The notes under the pieces are model-generated. The model searched no databases, had not been told where the DNA came from, and worked only from the letters and a program-made list of their open reading frames with translations. Of a stretch of DNA of 64,000 nucleotides, positions 11,172-18,454 are shown piece after piece. The position numbers and the translations under genes were made by a program. Origin of the DNA: Mycobacteroides chelonae CCUG 47445 (GTDB lineage Bacteria; Actinomycetota; Actinomycetes; Mycobacteriales; Mycobacteriaceae); assembly GCF_001632805.1 (NCBI RefSeq), contig NZ_CP007220.1, positions 434,001-498,000 of the forward strand. The letters are read 5' to 3'. Numbering within the stretch: the first letter of the stretch is position 1; each line of letters begins with the position of its first letter.

Positions 11172-12307
11172 TGACTCGCTCGGTGTGGGATTCCCTGCAT
11201 GCTGTGCGCATAGCGGTACTGATCGGATTTCTACCGGTAGTGCTGTACCGGATCTGGCGGCTGGTCCGGTACCCCACGTCGATCCCCGCCATCGCTGCCA
11301 CGGCCTTCGGAGTATGGGTGTGGTTTTGGATGTTGATGTTCACCGAGCCGGTGTGGGCGGCGATGCCGCCCTACGTACACGCGGTGACCATGGGTGGTTG
11401 GGCACCGGTCTGGATGGCTTGCTGTTTGCAGATCTTCGTGATTGGCATCAGCGGTGATGCTTCGCAGGGCTGGATTCGCCGCGGGCTGCGTGCCACCTTC
11501 TTCGTGACCGGTTTGGTCCTTGTCGTGGTCGCGGTAGCGGTGAGTCAGAGCCGTGTGTTGGTCTCGTCTGCCGACATGCTTACGCTCACCAACACTCTCC
11601 TCGACGGCGGGGATCGTGGTGCAGCCGTTGCCCAAGTTGTGAGCTGTGGCTTCCTGGCAATAGTGCTCGTTCAGCTCGCGTGGGTCGGATTCCGCCATGC
11701 CGACCGCACCCCCGTCGGCATGGGACTGGGACTGTTGGCGGCGGCAGCACTATTGCAACTGACCGCACTTGTGCTTACCGGAATCTGGCGACCCATGATT
11801 GGGATCGGCGGTGTGTATGGTCCTCTGCTCCAGATCTTGCCCGGATGTATCGGCGCGGTACTTATGGTCGTGGGATTCGCCTGGCCGCCCGTGATGCTCC
11901 GTGTTCAGGCGCGGCAAGAGCTGCGGCGACTACGTCCGCTCCATGAGGCTCTCGTCAACATGTTCCCCGGGCTCTTCCCTCCCATGGAATCTCAAATAAG
12001 ATTGTCGGACTTGGTATTTGAATGGGTAGCGCACGTGCAGGACGGTCTCACCATCTTGTCGCAGCGCCGTGAGGTACCTGTCGAGGGCAGTATGCCACTT
12101 CCCGCTGATCAGCCAAGTCAGGTTCTGGGAGTGGCGAATTGGATCTCCGGCCAGTCGGTTTCGGGATTCAGCTGCCAATGGCTGCATCCGCCCATCGGCA
12201 TGAGCGACCAGGCGTGGGTGCTCGCGATCGCCGATGCTTACCGGAACTGCGCGGAGACTTCCGGGTTTCAGGAAGCCGGACATGAGCGTCTGCCGGTGGG
12301 AGGATGA
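11171..12307 (+). CDS. Seven-helix membrane protein, MAB_1171c/DUF6545 family, copy 1
   Basis: 378 residues. The N-terminal ~245 form about seven hydrophobic helices (first around residues 10-28, last around 215-240). The soluble remainder begins LRRLRPLHEALVNMFPGL and contains VFEWVAHVQDGLTIL, resembling the DUF6545 domain of proteins annotated as MAB_1171c-family putative transporters. No transport motif is visible; a membrane receptor or signalling role is as likely. Coupled by TAATG to the HExxH protein and by ATGA to copy 2. The C-terminus is almost identical to copy 2 (SGFSCQWLHPPIG), ending RLPVGG. AT content is visibly higher than in core genes here. Confidence 0.75.
   Translation: MTRSVWDSLHAVRIAVLIGFLPVVLYRIWRLVRYPTSIPAIAATAFGVWVWFWMLMFTEPVWAAMPPYVHAVTMGGWAPVWMACCLQIFVIGISGDASQGWIRRGLRATFFVTGLVLVVVAVAVSQSRVLVSSADMLTLTNTLLDGGDRGAAVAQVVSCGFLAIVLVQLAWVGFRHADRTPVGMGLGLLAAAALLQLTALVLTGIWRPMIGIGGVYGPLLQILPGCIGAVLMVVGFAWPPVMLRVQARQELRRLRPLHEALVNMFPGLFPPMESQIRLSDLVFEWVAHVQDGLTILSQRREVPVEGSMPLPADQPSQVLGVANWISGQSVSGFSCQWLHPPIGMSDQAWVLAIADAYRNCAETSGFQEAGHERLPVGG
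12156..12247 (+). repeat. Near-identical segment shared with 13304-13395
   Basis: The DNA for the end of copy 1 and copy 2, from the VSGFSCQWLHPP codons to AIADAYRN, is about 90 percent identical over 92 bases with an offset of 1148. This is clearly more than most of the two genes share by eye, and the gene junction that follows (to 12312 and 13460) also contains a 24-base identical run. It suggests a tandem duplication kept alike by gene conversion. Confidence 0.7.
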
Positions 12308-13455
12308 TCACCCGCTCGATGTGGGAGGTCATGCAGACGGTGCGCGTTGCGTTGCTGATCTGCTTCCTGCCGATGGTGTTGTACCGGATCTGGCGGGTGA
12401 TCCGTTACCCGACATCAATCCCAGCCGTTGCGGTAACTGCCTTCGGGGCGTCCGCTTGGCTCTGGTTCCTCGCATTCACCGACTCTGTATGGGCCGTCCT
12501 ACCGCAGATCGTGCGTGCCGTCAGCATGGGTGGGTGGCCGGCCATTTCAATCGCCGCCTGTCTACAGGTCTTCGTTGTCGGCATCAGCGGTGACGCCTCA
12601 CCAGATCGGGTTCGTCGAGGGCTGCGAATCACTTTCGCGATGGCTGCGCTCGCACTCGTTGTCGTGGCAGTGACGGTGACGAACAGCAGCGTGCTCATGA
12701 CAACGTACGACGCATTGACGATCTCTAACATCGTGTACTCCGGTGGCGACCGCGCCTCGGCAATTGCCACGATTGTTACTAGTGGGTACGTGATATCGGT
12801 GGTTCTCCAAATGATGTGGGTCGGCTTTCGGCATGCCGACCGAACGCCTGTCGGAGTAGGCCTAGGGTTGCTGGCCACCGCATCGGTATTCCAGGTTGTG
12901 GGAAGCCTTTGTGGGGGGGTCTGGCGCCCGCTCGCGCACGGTGGGGGCTTTATAGGCAGTCCGGTGGGGCTGTGGTTTCAGACGCTCCCGGGATGCGTCG
13001 CTGCGATCTTGATGGTCGCGGGCTTCCTCTGGGCGCCGGTGGTATCGCGTGTTCAGGCCCAGCGGGACATGCGACGGCTGCGGCCCCTTCACAACACGCT
13101 CGCCGATATGTTTCGGGGACTGTTTCCACCGGCGGAACATCAAATACGTTTGTCAGAGAAGGTATTCGAGTGGTGCACGCATATTCAGGACGGTCTTACG
13201 CTTTTGGCGCAGAGCCGCGGAGTGCCGCTAGATAGCGCCGCGCAGGTTCCAGAAGAGGAGACGGCGCGGGCCTTGGCTGTGAGTAATTGGATTCTAGGTC
13301 AATCGGTTTCGGGATTCAGCTGCCAGTGGCTGCATCCGCCCATCGGCGTGAGCGACCAGGCTTGGGTGCTCGCTATCGCTGATGCCTACCGCAACCGTAT
13401 GCAGGGTTCCGGTGTGCGGGAAGCCGGACGTGTGCGTCTGCCGGTGGGAGGATGA
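12304..13455 (+). CDS. Seven-helix membrane protein, MAB_1171c/DUF6545 family, copy 2
   Basis: 383 residues, a paralogue of the preceding gene: the same N-terminal helix pattern (RIWRVIRYPTSIPAVAVTAF matches the equivalent stretch of copies 1 and 3), the GISGDAS loop after helix 3, the FRHADRTPVG loop, then the DUF6545-type section MRRLRPLHNTLADMFRGLF with FEWCTHIQDGLTLL. The C-terminus ends with the same RLPVGG as copy 1, and the junction with copy 3 repeats the junction between copies 1 and 2, indicating tandem duplication. ATGA overlaps at both ends imply one polycistronic unit. Confidence 0.75.
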   Translation: MITRSMWEVMQTVRVALLICFLPMVLYRIWRVIRYPTSIPAVAVTAFGASAWLWFLAFTDSVWAVLPQIVRAVSMGGWPAISIAACLQVFVVGISGDASPDRVRRGLRITFAMAALALVVVAVTVTNSSVLMTTYDALTISNIVYSGGDRASAIATIVTSGYVISVVLQMMWVGFRHADRTPVGVGLGLLATASVFQVVGSLCGGVWRPLAHGGGFIGSPVGLWFQTLPGCVAAILMVAGFLWAPVVSRVQAQRDMRRLRPLHNTLADMFRGLFPPAEHQIRLSEKVFEWCTHIQDGLTLLAQSRGVPLDSAAQVPEEETARALAVSNWILGQSVSGFSCQWLHPPIGVSDQAWVLAIADAYRNRMQGSGVREAGRVRLPVGG

Positions 13456-14606
13456 TCGCCCAGTCCACATGGGACTTGATGCAGATAGTGCGCATCGCAG
13501 TGCTCATCTGCTTTCTGCCGGGGTTGCTGTACCGGATCTGGCGGATTGTGCGGTACCCGACATCAGTTCCCGCTGTCGCGGTAACTGTCTTCGGGGTGTC
13601 GGTGTGGATCTGGTTCGTGGTGTACACCGACTGGGTGTGGGCCGCGTTGCCGGCCGCCGCGCGTGCGGTCAGCGTGGCGGGTTGGCCAGCCATCACGATC
13701 GCGGCGTGTTTGCAAATTTTCGTCGTTGGTATCGGCGGTGATGCGTCGCCCGAGCGCATTCGCCGTGGGCTATGGATCACTATGGCAGGAGCGGCGATTG
13801 CACTTACCGTCGTCTTCATCGCTATGAGTTACAGCGAGGTGGTCCCGAGGGCTGATGATGTGCTGGCGACCGCAAATGCCATGTACGCCGGGACTGATCG
13901 CGGTGCGCTCGTCGCAATTGTGGTGAGCAGTGGGTACATGGTGTTAGTGGCTCTTCAGCTCGCATGGGTGGGCTCTCGCAACGCTGATCGAACTCCCGTC
14001 GGCGTAGGTCTGGGCTTGCTAGCGGCTGCATCGGCGTTTCAGGTGGTTGCGAGCGTCTGTGGCGGGATGTGGAGCCCGCTGAGTCGGGGCGAGGGCTTCA
14101 TCGGCGGCGCGGTCGGACGGTGGCTGCAGACCTGGCCGGGGTGTATCGCAGCGGGTTTGATTGTCGCGGGCTTTCTGTGGCCGCCCATCATGCTGCGTGT
14201 TCAGGCACGGCGAGAATTGCGGCGGCTAGGCCCGCTCCATGACGCACTCGCCGGTATGTTTCCGGGGCTGTTCCCGCCCGTGGAATCGCGAATTCGATCG
14301 TCGGACTTGGTGTTCGAATGGACGACGCATGTCCAGGATGGACTCACGCTATTGGCGCAGAGTCGACGGGTGCCGCTAGTAGCCGACTTGCCTCTGCCAA
14401 AGAGTGGCTTAGAGCGGACTCGGGATGTTGTGAATTGGCTTGTAGGTGAAGAAGCTCCAGGCTTCAGTTGCGAATGGTTGCGTCCGCCTGAAGGTATGAG
14501 TGAGGGGCCTTGGGTGCTCGAGATCGCCGACGCGTACCGGGAACGTCAGGAAGACTTGGAGGCGCCGGCTTCCTTGTCGGGTATGCCCTCGACCTTGCGT
14601 AAGTGA
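13452..14606 (+). CDS. Seven-helix membrane protein, MAB_1171c/DUF6545 family, copy 3
   Basis: 384 residues and homologous to copies 1 and 2 throughout the seven-helix part and the DUF6545-like region (LRRLGPLHDALAGMFPGLF, FEWTTHVQDGLTLL). The tail differs: the SGFSCQWLHPP motif is changed to PGFSCEWLRPPEG, and the RLPVGG ending is replaced by a hydrophilic stretch ending STLRK. The last 61 bases overlap, tail to tail, the 3' end of the EspR-like gene on the other strand. Starts with ATG sharing ATGA with the copy 2 stop. Confidence 0.75.
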   Translation: MIAQSTWDLMQIVRIAVLICFLPGLLYRIWRIVRYPTSVPAVAVTVFGVSVWIWFVVYTDWVWAALPAAARAVSVAGWPAITIAACLQIFVVGIGGDASPERIRRGLWITMAGAAIALTVVFIAMSYSEVVPRADDVLATANAMYAGTDRGALVAIVVSSGYMVLVALQLAWVGSRNADRTPVGVGLGLLAAASAFQVVASVCGGMWSPLSRGEGFIGGAVGRWLQTWPGCIAAGLIVAGFLWPPIMLRVQARRELRRLGPLHDALAGMFPGLFPPVESRIRSSDLVFEWTTHVQDGLTLLAQSRRVPLVADLPLPKSGLERTRDVVNWLVGEEAPGFSCEWLRPPEGMSEGPWVLEIADAYRERQEDLEAPASLSGMPSTLRK

Positions 14607-14968
14607 TCGACCATGTCGGCGATGGCCTGCCGACTGTTCTCGGAGAGCGCATAGCTGCGCTGCGCGATCTCACGAACCTTTGAGTCACGCAGCTGCACAA
14701 GCCAATCCAAATCGCGATTCACCGACGCGGCGTAGTCGGCGTCGTAGAAGTAGGCGGGGCTCACCTGGAAGAACTCGGCTAGTGCCGCGACGATGTCCGG
14801 CGCCGGGTTCGATCGTTCGCCCTTGCGCAGGAGCGACAGATAGGGCGAGGACACCTCGACCCCGCGCTCGCCCAGCGCGGTGACAACCTCGTTGAGGGAA
14901 TAAGGTCCGCGCCCGGCCGGATGCACAGTGGCAAACAAATGGCTCAAGCGCTGCGAAAAGTCTGGCAC
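14546..14968 (-). CDS. EspR-like helix-turn-helix (Xre-type) regulator
   Basis: 140 residues, collinear with M. tuberculosis EspR (132 residues). The N-terminal arm RLSHLFATVHPAGRGPYS is followed by an HTH reading SSPYLSLLRKGERSNP, then the FFQVSPAYFYDADY hinge and the EspR-type dimerisation region (LDWLVQLRDSKVREIAQR, then a final helix LRKVEGI). EspR is a nucleoid-associated regulator of ESX-1 genes; this is a paralogue placed beside an ImmA/IrrE-like peptidase, so it is a natural candidate for control of, or cleavage by, that system. GTG start preceded by GAGGGGG. The C-terminal codons are antisense to the end of copy 3. Confidence 0.88.
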   Translation of the reverse strand: MPDFSQRLSHLFATVHPAGRGPYSLNEVVTALGERGVEVSSPYLSLLRKGERSNPAPDIVAALAEFFQVSPAYFYDADYAASVNRDLDWLVQLRDSKVREIAQRSYALSENSRQAIADMVDHLRKVEGIPDKEAGASKSS

Positions 14969-15061
14969 AGCACCCCCTCACATACTTTCACTTCGCAGCC
15001 CAACGATACACGCACATGCCGCGCTGCTCATCGTAGGTCTGCGGGTGTCTGAGCGCTATGA

Positions 15062-15110
15062 AACTTATCGGAAGGGTAAGTCATTGACAAGGACTATTTA
15101 CTAACAGTAA
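15062..15110 (-). promoter_or_regulatory. Candidate promoter and palindrome upstream of the EspR-like gene
   Basis: On the minus strand TTGTCA (complement of 15085-15090) and TAAGTT (complement of 15062-15067) are 17 bases apart, about 95 bases before the start codon. Just upstream lies a short palindrome TTACT-AAC-AGTAA (15098-15110) that could be an autoregulatory site. The rest of the 261-base gap shows nothing recognisable. Confidence 0.35.
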
Positions 15111-15229
15111 TGTCCGGGGTGTTCGTTCGGCTAATCAAGGTCGATCGTGCTCGGCTGGTCAATCGCTGTGCTCATCGTGGGGTTGAGCACAGCGAATGGT
15201 CAGCCGATTTTCGTACGAGTCCTGCGTGC

Positions 15230-15985
15230 TTAGCGGAGCCCCAGAGCACTGTGATGCAGCAGCGCGCCGACAATCAGTACGCCCCCGAGGCCCAGGAATA
15301 TGACCCGAATCGCGGTGGGGCCGTATCGCGTCACCGTTCGCACTAGACCTCGCTGCACTCGCCGCGCGCGAGGGGACCGTCGCGTCGACAGTACGAGAAT
15401 CAGCAGACTGGGAAGAATCGCGACCAAGCCATAGCCGACCAACAGCAGCGGCCACATCGACGGCAGCGGGTGACGTGAGGCGAGCATCGCCAGCGCGCTC
15501 AAATACGGAACAGATGTGGGTGCCTCCGCGTAGCCCAATGCGAGACCCACAAGCGCGAGAAGCCATGGATGGCGTCGCGCAACAGTGCGAATCCATGGTG
15601 GCGTCACCGGTTCGGTGAACCAGGTCAGCGCCGCAACGGCGATCAACAGAATGCCGATGATCAGTTGCGCCCAGTATCGGGTGGACGGGGTGATGTCCGA
15701 GCCGCCGGCCACATCGGTCAGCGAGCGCACACCGAGCACGGTCGCGAGTCCAAAGGTGAACAGCGCCACGAAGAGGCCGGTGACGAAGCTGAGGCCGCCG
15801 GGAAATGCCGACCGCCGTTCCAGCCGGGTCACATAGACGATGGTGGTTGCGACACCGATGTTGAGCACGTTGAGGGCGTCCAGGCAGGCGAATCCTGCGA
15901 ACGCCAGCAACAGGGTGAGCACGATTCCAGAACTTACGTGAGCCGGATCGTGTTCCGGCTCTGGCCGGGTTGTGGGGACTGCCAC
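15230..15985 (-). CDS. GAP/LysE-superfamily-like polytopic membrane protein
   Basis: 251 residues with about six hydrophobic helices and a soluble N-terminal 20 residues. The pattern of a proline- and alanine-rich re-entrant stretch (GYAEAPTSVPYLSALAML), followed by two helices and a basic cytosolic loop (LSTRRSPRARRV), resembles the GAP/Sap (sulfolipid- or GPL-addressing) and cytochrome-c-biogenesis-like groups of the LysE superfamily. Family members in mycobacteria help move lipids or small solutes across the membrane. The exact substrate cannot be inferred. GTG start; divergent from the CPBP protease by 88 bases. Confidence 0.6.
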   Translation of the reverse strand: MAVPTTRPEPEHDPAHVSSGIVLTLLLAFAGFACLDALNVLNIGVATTIVYVTRLERRSAFPGGLSFVTGLFVALFTFGLATVLGVRSLTDVAGGSDITPSTRYWAQLIIGILLIAVAALTWFTEPVTPPWIRTVARRHPWLLALVGLALGYAEAPTSVPYLSALAMLASRHPLPSMWPLLLVGYGLVAILPSLLILVLSTRRSPRARRVQRGLVRTVTRYGPTAIRVIFLGLGGVLIVGALLHHSALGLR

Positions 15986-16073
15986 AGTCGCTCATGTGCT
16001 GCCCCCGGGACGGTAGTCACGACTGGATCACACTCTGACCTGGGCCAACGTCACCGCCGGTACTCTGAACCGG

Positions 16074-16820
16074 ATGCCTACTCAGACCTCGGCCGCTGTT
16101 GCGCCCCTGCACGGATTGCGGGACGTGCGCACGTATATCGATATCGCCGTCGTGGTCGCCGTTCTCGTGGCCACGAATCTGATCGCGCACTTCACCACGC
16201 CATGGGCCAATTTCGTGGTGGTACCGGTCGCCGCGATCGGGCTGCTGGCTCTGATCCGCTACCGCGGCCATTCGTGGGCTGAGCTGGGGTTGGGCCGGGA
16301 CCACTGGCGTTCGGGCGCCAAATACGCAGCCGTCGCGGTTGTCATCGTCGGCGCGGTGATCGGCATCGGTCTCTTGCTGCCGGTCACCCGGCCTATGTTC
16401 CTCAACAGCAGTTACGCCACGACCGTCTCGGGTGCGTTGCTCGCCTCCTTCGTCCTGATCCCGCTGCAGACCGTGATTCCCGAGGAGCTCGCATTTCGGG
16501 GGGTTCTGCACGGCACGATGGCTCGAGCCTGGGGCTTTCGCGGAGTCGCGGCCGTCGGGTCTCTGCTGTTCGGCTTCTGGCACATCGCCACGTCCTTGGG
16601 ATTGACGACCGGCAACGTCGGCCTGACCAAGCTGCTCGGCGTGGGCCTGTGGGCACAGATCGCCGGCGTGGCCGGAGCGGTGGTGGCCACCGCTCTTGCC
16701 GGATTTGTCTTTACGTGGCTGCGGCGTCGTAGTGGCAGCCTCTTGGCGCCCATCGCGTTGCATTGGTCGCTCAACGGAATGGGAGTGCTGGCCGCAGTCC
16801 TGGTCTGGCATCTCGTCTAG
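16074..16820 (+). CDS. CPBP-family intramembrane metalloprotease
   Basis: 248 residues with about seven hydrophobic helices. All CPBP (Abi/CAAX protease-like) signatures are present: motif 1 PEELAFRGVLHG (EExxxR), motif 2 FGFWHIA (FxxxH) and motif 3 LHWSLNG (H with downstream N). Eukaryotic relatives cleave prenylated CAAX proteins, while bacterial members act in bacteriocin immunity or membrane protein processing. The substrate here is unknown. ATG start. The TAG stop shares CTAG with the convergent DoxX gene. Confidence 0.88.
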   Translation: MPTQTSAAVAPLHGLRDVRTYIDIAVVVAVLVATNLIAHFTTPWANFVVVPVAAIGLLALIRYRGHSWAELGLGRDHWRSGAKYAAVAVVIVGAVIGIGLLLPVTRPMFLNSSYATTVSGALLASFVLIPLQTVIPEELAFRGVLHGTMARAWGFRGVAAVGSLLFGFWHIATSLGLTTGNVGLTKLLGVGLWAQIAGVAGAVVATALAGFVFTWLRRRSGSLLAPIALHWSLNGMGVLAAVLVWHLV

Positions 16821-17251
16821 CCCCATACGACGATCGCGGTAGCCGCGAGAAACAGCAGCTGTTCGGCGGTGCGCCAACCAAGGGGAGTGGACAGCGGATT
16901 CGACCGCTGACTCGCGGCATACACATTGGCCGGAAACATCACCACCAACAGCACTCCCAAGCACGCGGCTGCCACCACCCTCGTCGAGGGAACGAGGACA
17001 CCGATCGCGCCGAGCAGTTCGAGGACTCCGGTGAGCGCCACCAGGAACCCGGGCGCCGGAATCCGTGGCGGAACGATCGCGATCATCGCATCACGCATCT
17101 TCGGGACGAAATGTGCGATCCCGGTCAGCGTGAACATCGCGGCGAGACCGACCGCCACCGCGGCTGGCCACGAACTGACGAGTGCCGACCCTTGAGTGCC
17201 GACTAAACGCGCCAGGAGCGTCCCGGCGAGCAGGGCAATGAGCGGTGCCAT
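16817..17251 (-). CDS. DoxX-family membrane protein
   Basis: 144 residues with four hydrophobic helices. The motif FTLGIAHFVPKMRDAM... (FTGIAHF and the charged turn after it), the second-helix FLVALTGVLELLGAIGVLVP and the third-helix pattern are those of DoxX/DoxD-like proteins, which in mycobacteria have been tied to redox and thiol stress complexes. Divergent from a TetR gene, with a large inverted repeat in the gap, so probably repressed by that TetR. ATG start at 17251. Confidence 0.85.
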   Translation of the reverse strand: MAPLIALLAGTLLARLVGTQGSALVSSWPAAVAVGLAAMFTLTGIAHFVPKMRDAMIAIVPPRIPAPGFLVALTGVLELLGAIGVLVPSTRVVAAACLGVLLVVMFPANVYAASQRSNPLSTPLGWRTAEQLLFLAATAIVVWG

Positions 17252-17266
17252 GACAATTCTCCAATC

Positions 17267-17312
17267 TTGACATTGACTAGATAGACATTACCGTCAAACT
17301 TGTCACTGTCAA
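17267..17312. promoter_or_regulatory. Inverted repeat between doxX-like and tetR genes (candidate operator)
   Basis: TTGACATTGAC (17267-17277) and GTCACTGTCAA (17302-17312) are inverted repeats matching at 10 of 11 positions, spaced 24 bases apart. They lie in the 82-base gap between the two divergent starts. The TTGACA on each strand could also be the -35 element of each promoter, so binding would block both. Confidence 0.5.
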
Positions 17313-17333
17313 GATCGGCGCTATGCTGATGTG

Positions 17334-17894
17334 ATGGCGTATCACCATGGCGATCTGCGGGCGGCGATCCTGGCCAGCGCGGCCGACATGGTGAGCCGCC
17401 GCGGCCCCACCGAGCTGTCACTACGGGAACTGGCTCGCGAGGCGGGTGTCTCCCACGCCGCACCCGCCCACCATTTCGGCGATCGTCGCGGACTGTTCAC
17501 CGCGCTGGCGGCCGACGGATTCACCAAACTGGCCGAGGCGCTGCACGGCGCGCACCCCGACTTCCATGCCGCGGCGCTGGCCTACGTGGACTTCGCCTTG
17601 AGTCATCCGGGCCACTACTCGGTGATGTTCGAACCCGCGCTCCTAGATTGCACCGACGCGCAATTGACCGCGGCACGTGAGCGTGCCGGGGCGGCACTGA
17701 ATGCGGGAATCGAGACGTTGACGCCACGTCAGACCTCGGCCGACAAGGTCACCGCGGCCCGCGCTGCGTGGTCATTGGTGCACGGTTTTGTCTCGCTGTG
17801 GTCGACTGGGGCACTTGCTGATTCGCGTGAAGAAGCCGATCCGAAAACGATCGCCTCGCAGATCGCCTATGCGCTGTTCCCGCCCACCGGCTAG
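17334..17894 (+). CDS. TetR/AcrR-family regulator
   Basis: 186 residues. The N-terminal HTH is typical: MAYHHGDLRAAILASAADMV, then ELSLRELAREAGVSHAAPAHHFGDRRGLFTAL with the recognition helix around SHAAPAHHF. The C-terminal region (WSLVHGFVSLW) is the WHG-type ligand domain. It is most likely a repressor of the divergent DoxX gene and of itself. ATG at 17334 is preferred to the adjacent GTG. The stop overlaps the lipoprotein gene on the other strand at CTAG. Confidence 0.9.
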   Translation: MAYHHGDLRAAILASAADMVSRRGPTELSLRELAREAGVSHAAPAHHFGDRRGLFTALAADGFTKLAEALHGAHPDFHAAALAYVDFALSHPGHYSVMFEPALLDCTDAQLTAARERAGAALNAGIETLTPRQTSADKVTAARAAWSLVHGFVSLWSTGALADSREEADPKTIASQIAYALFPPTG

Positions 17895-18454
17895 CCGAGT
17901 AGAACCTTTGCGCCCTTGGATCGGTAGTCGGTGTGCAGATCGATCTCCTTGGGCACCGTGCCGGCCGGCACGTCGTAGACGAGCACTGACCGCTTCTGTG
18001 CGCCGGGTCCCAGTTCTGCGCCGGGCTCGAGCTGTTCGGCATTGCGCGCCAAGATATTTGCCATGCTATCGGGCGTGTACTCCTTGCCCGCGGCGTCCTT
18101 GAGCTTTTGTTCATCGCCGAGGAAGGAGTGGGTGGTCTGTCCGAGGTTGAGAACCTCGACGTGGACCACGACGAAGGTGCCGACGGCGGTCGCCTGCAGC
18201 GCGGGATTCGCCACGTCACCAACGGTTCCGGCATCACTCACCCGGGTGACCACAAACGCGAGGTCGCCATCGCGCACCTGCTGTCCAAGAGCCCCGGGTT
18301 TGCCTTCTTCCGCCGTGACCACCTTGGTCTCCGCCCCTCCGCCGGTAGGGCCGACGTGGATCAGGGTCGGGCGGCTCTCCGAGGCCTCACCGCCTCCGCA
18401 CGCGGTGAGAAAAATTCCGGTAAGGCCCAGAGCGCAAAGGCGTTTCGCGATCAT
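17891..18454 (-). CDS. Lipoprotein with DUF4352-like immunoglobulin fold
   Basis: 187 residues. A short signal peptide ends in the lipobox LTAC (Cys at ~19), so it is exported and lipid-anchored. The body has the pattern of DUF4352 domains: DGDLAFVVTRV, then a TFVVVHVEVLNLG strand, 'HSFLGDEQKLKDAAGKEY', and a closing VLVYDVPAGTVPKEIDLH. Such domains are common in actinobacterial surface lipoproteins of unknown function. ATG overlaps the CocE-type hydrolase stop (ATGA), so both are made from one transcript. Confidence 0.8.
   Translation of the reverse strand: MIAKRLCALGLTGIFLTACGGGEASESRPTLIHVGPTGGGAETKVVTAEEGKPGALGQQVRDGDLAFVVTRVSDAGTVGDVANPALQATAVGTFVVVHVEVLNLGQTTHSFLGDEQKLKDAAGKEYTPDSMANILARNAEQLEPGAELGPGAQKRSVLVYDVPAGTVPKEIDLHTDYRSKGAKVLLG

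Noticed and set aside
15110..15346. Small plus-strand reading frame (78 codons) antisense to the end of the GAP-like gene, behind a TTGACA
   Set aside because: Its codons follow no known family, and it lies opposite a coherent membrane protein gene; it has no ribosome binding site.
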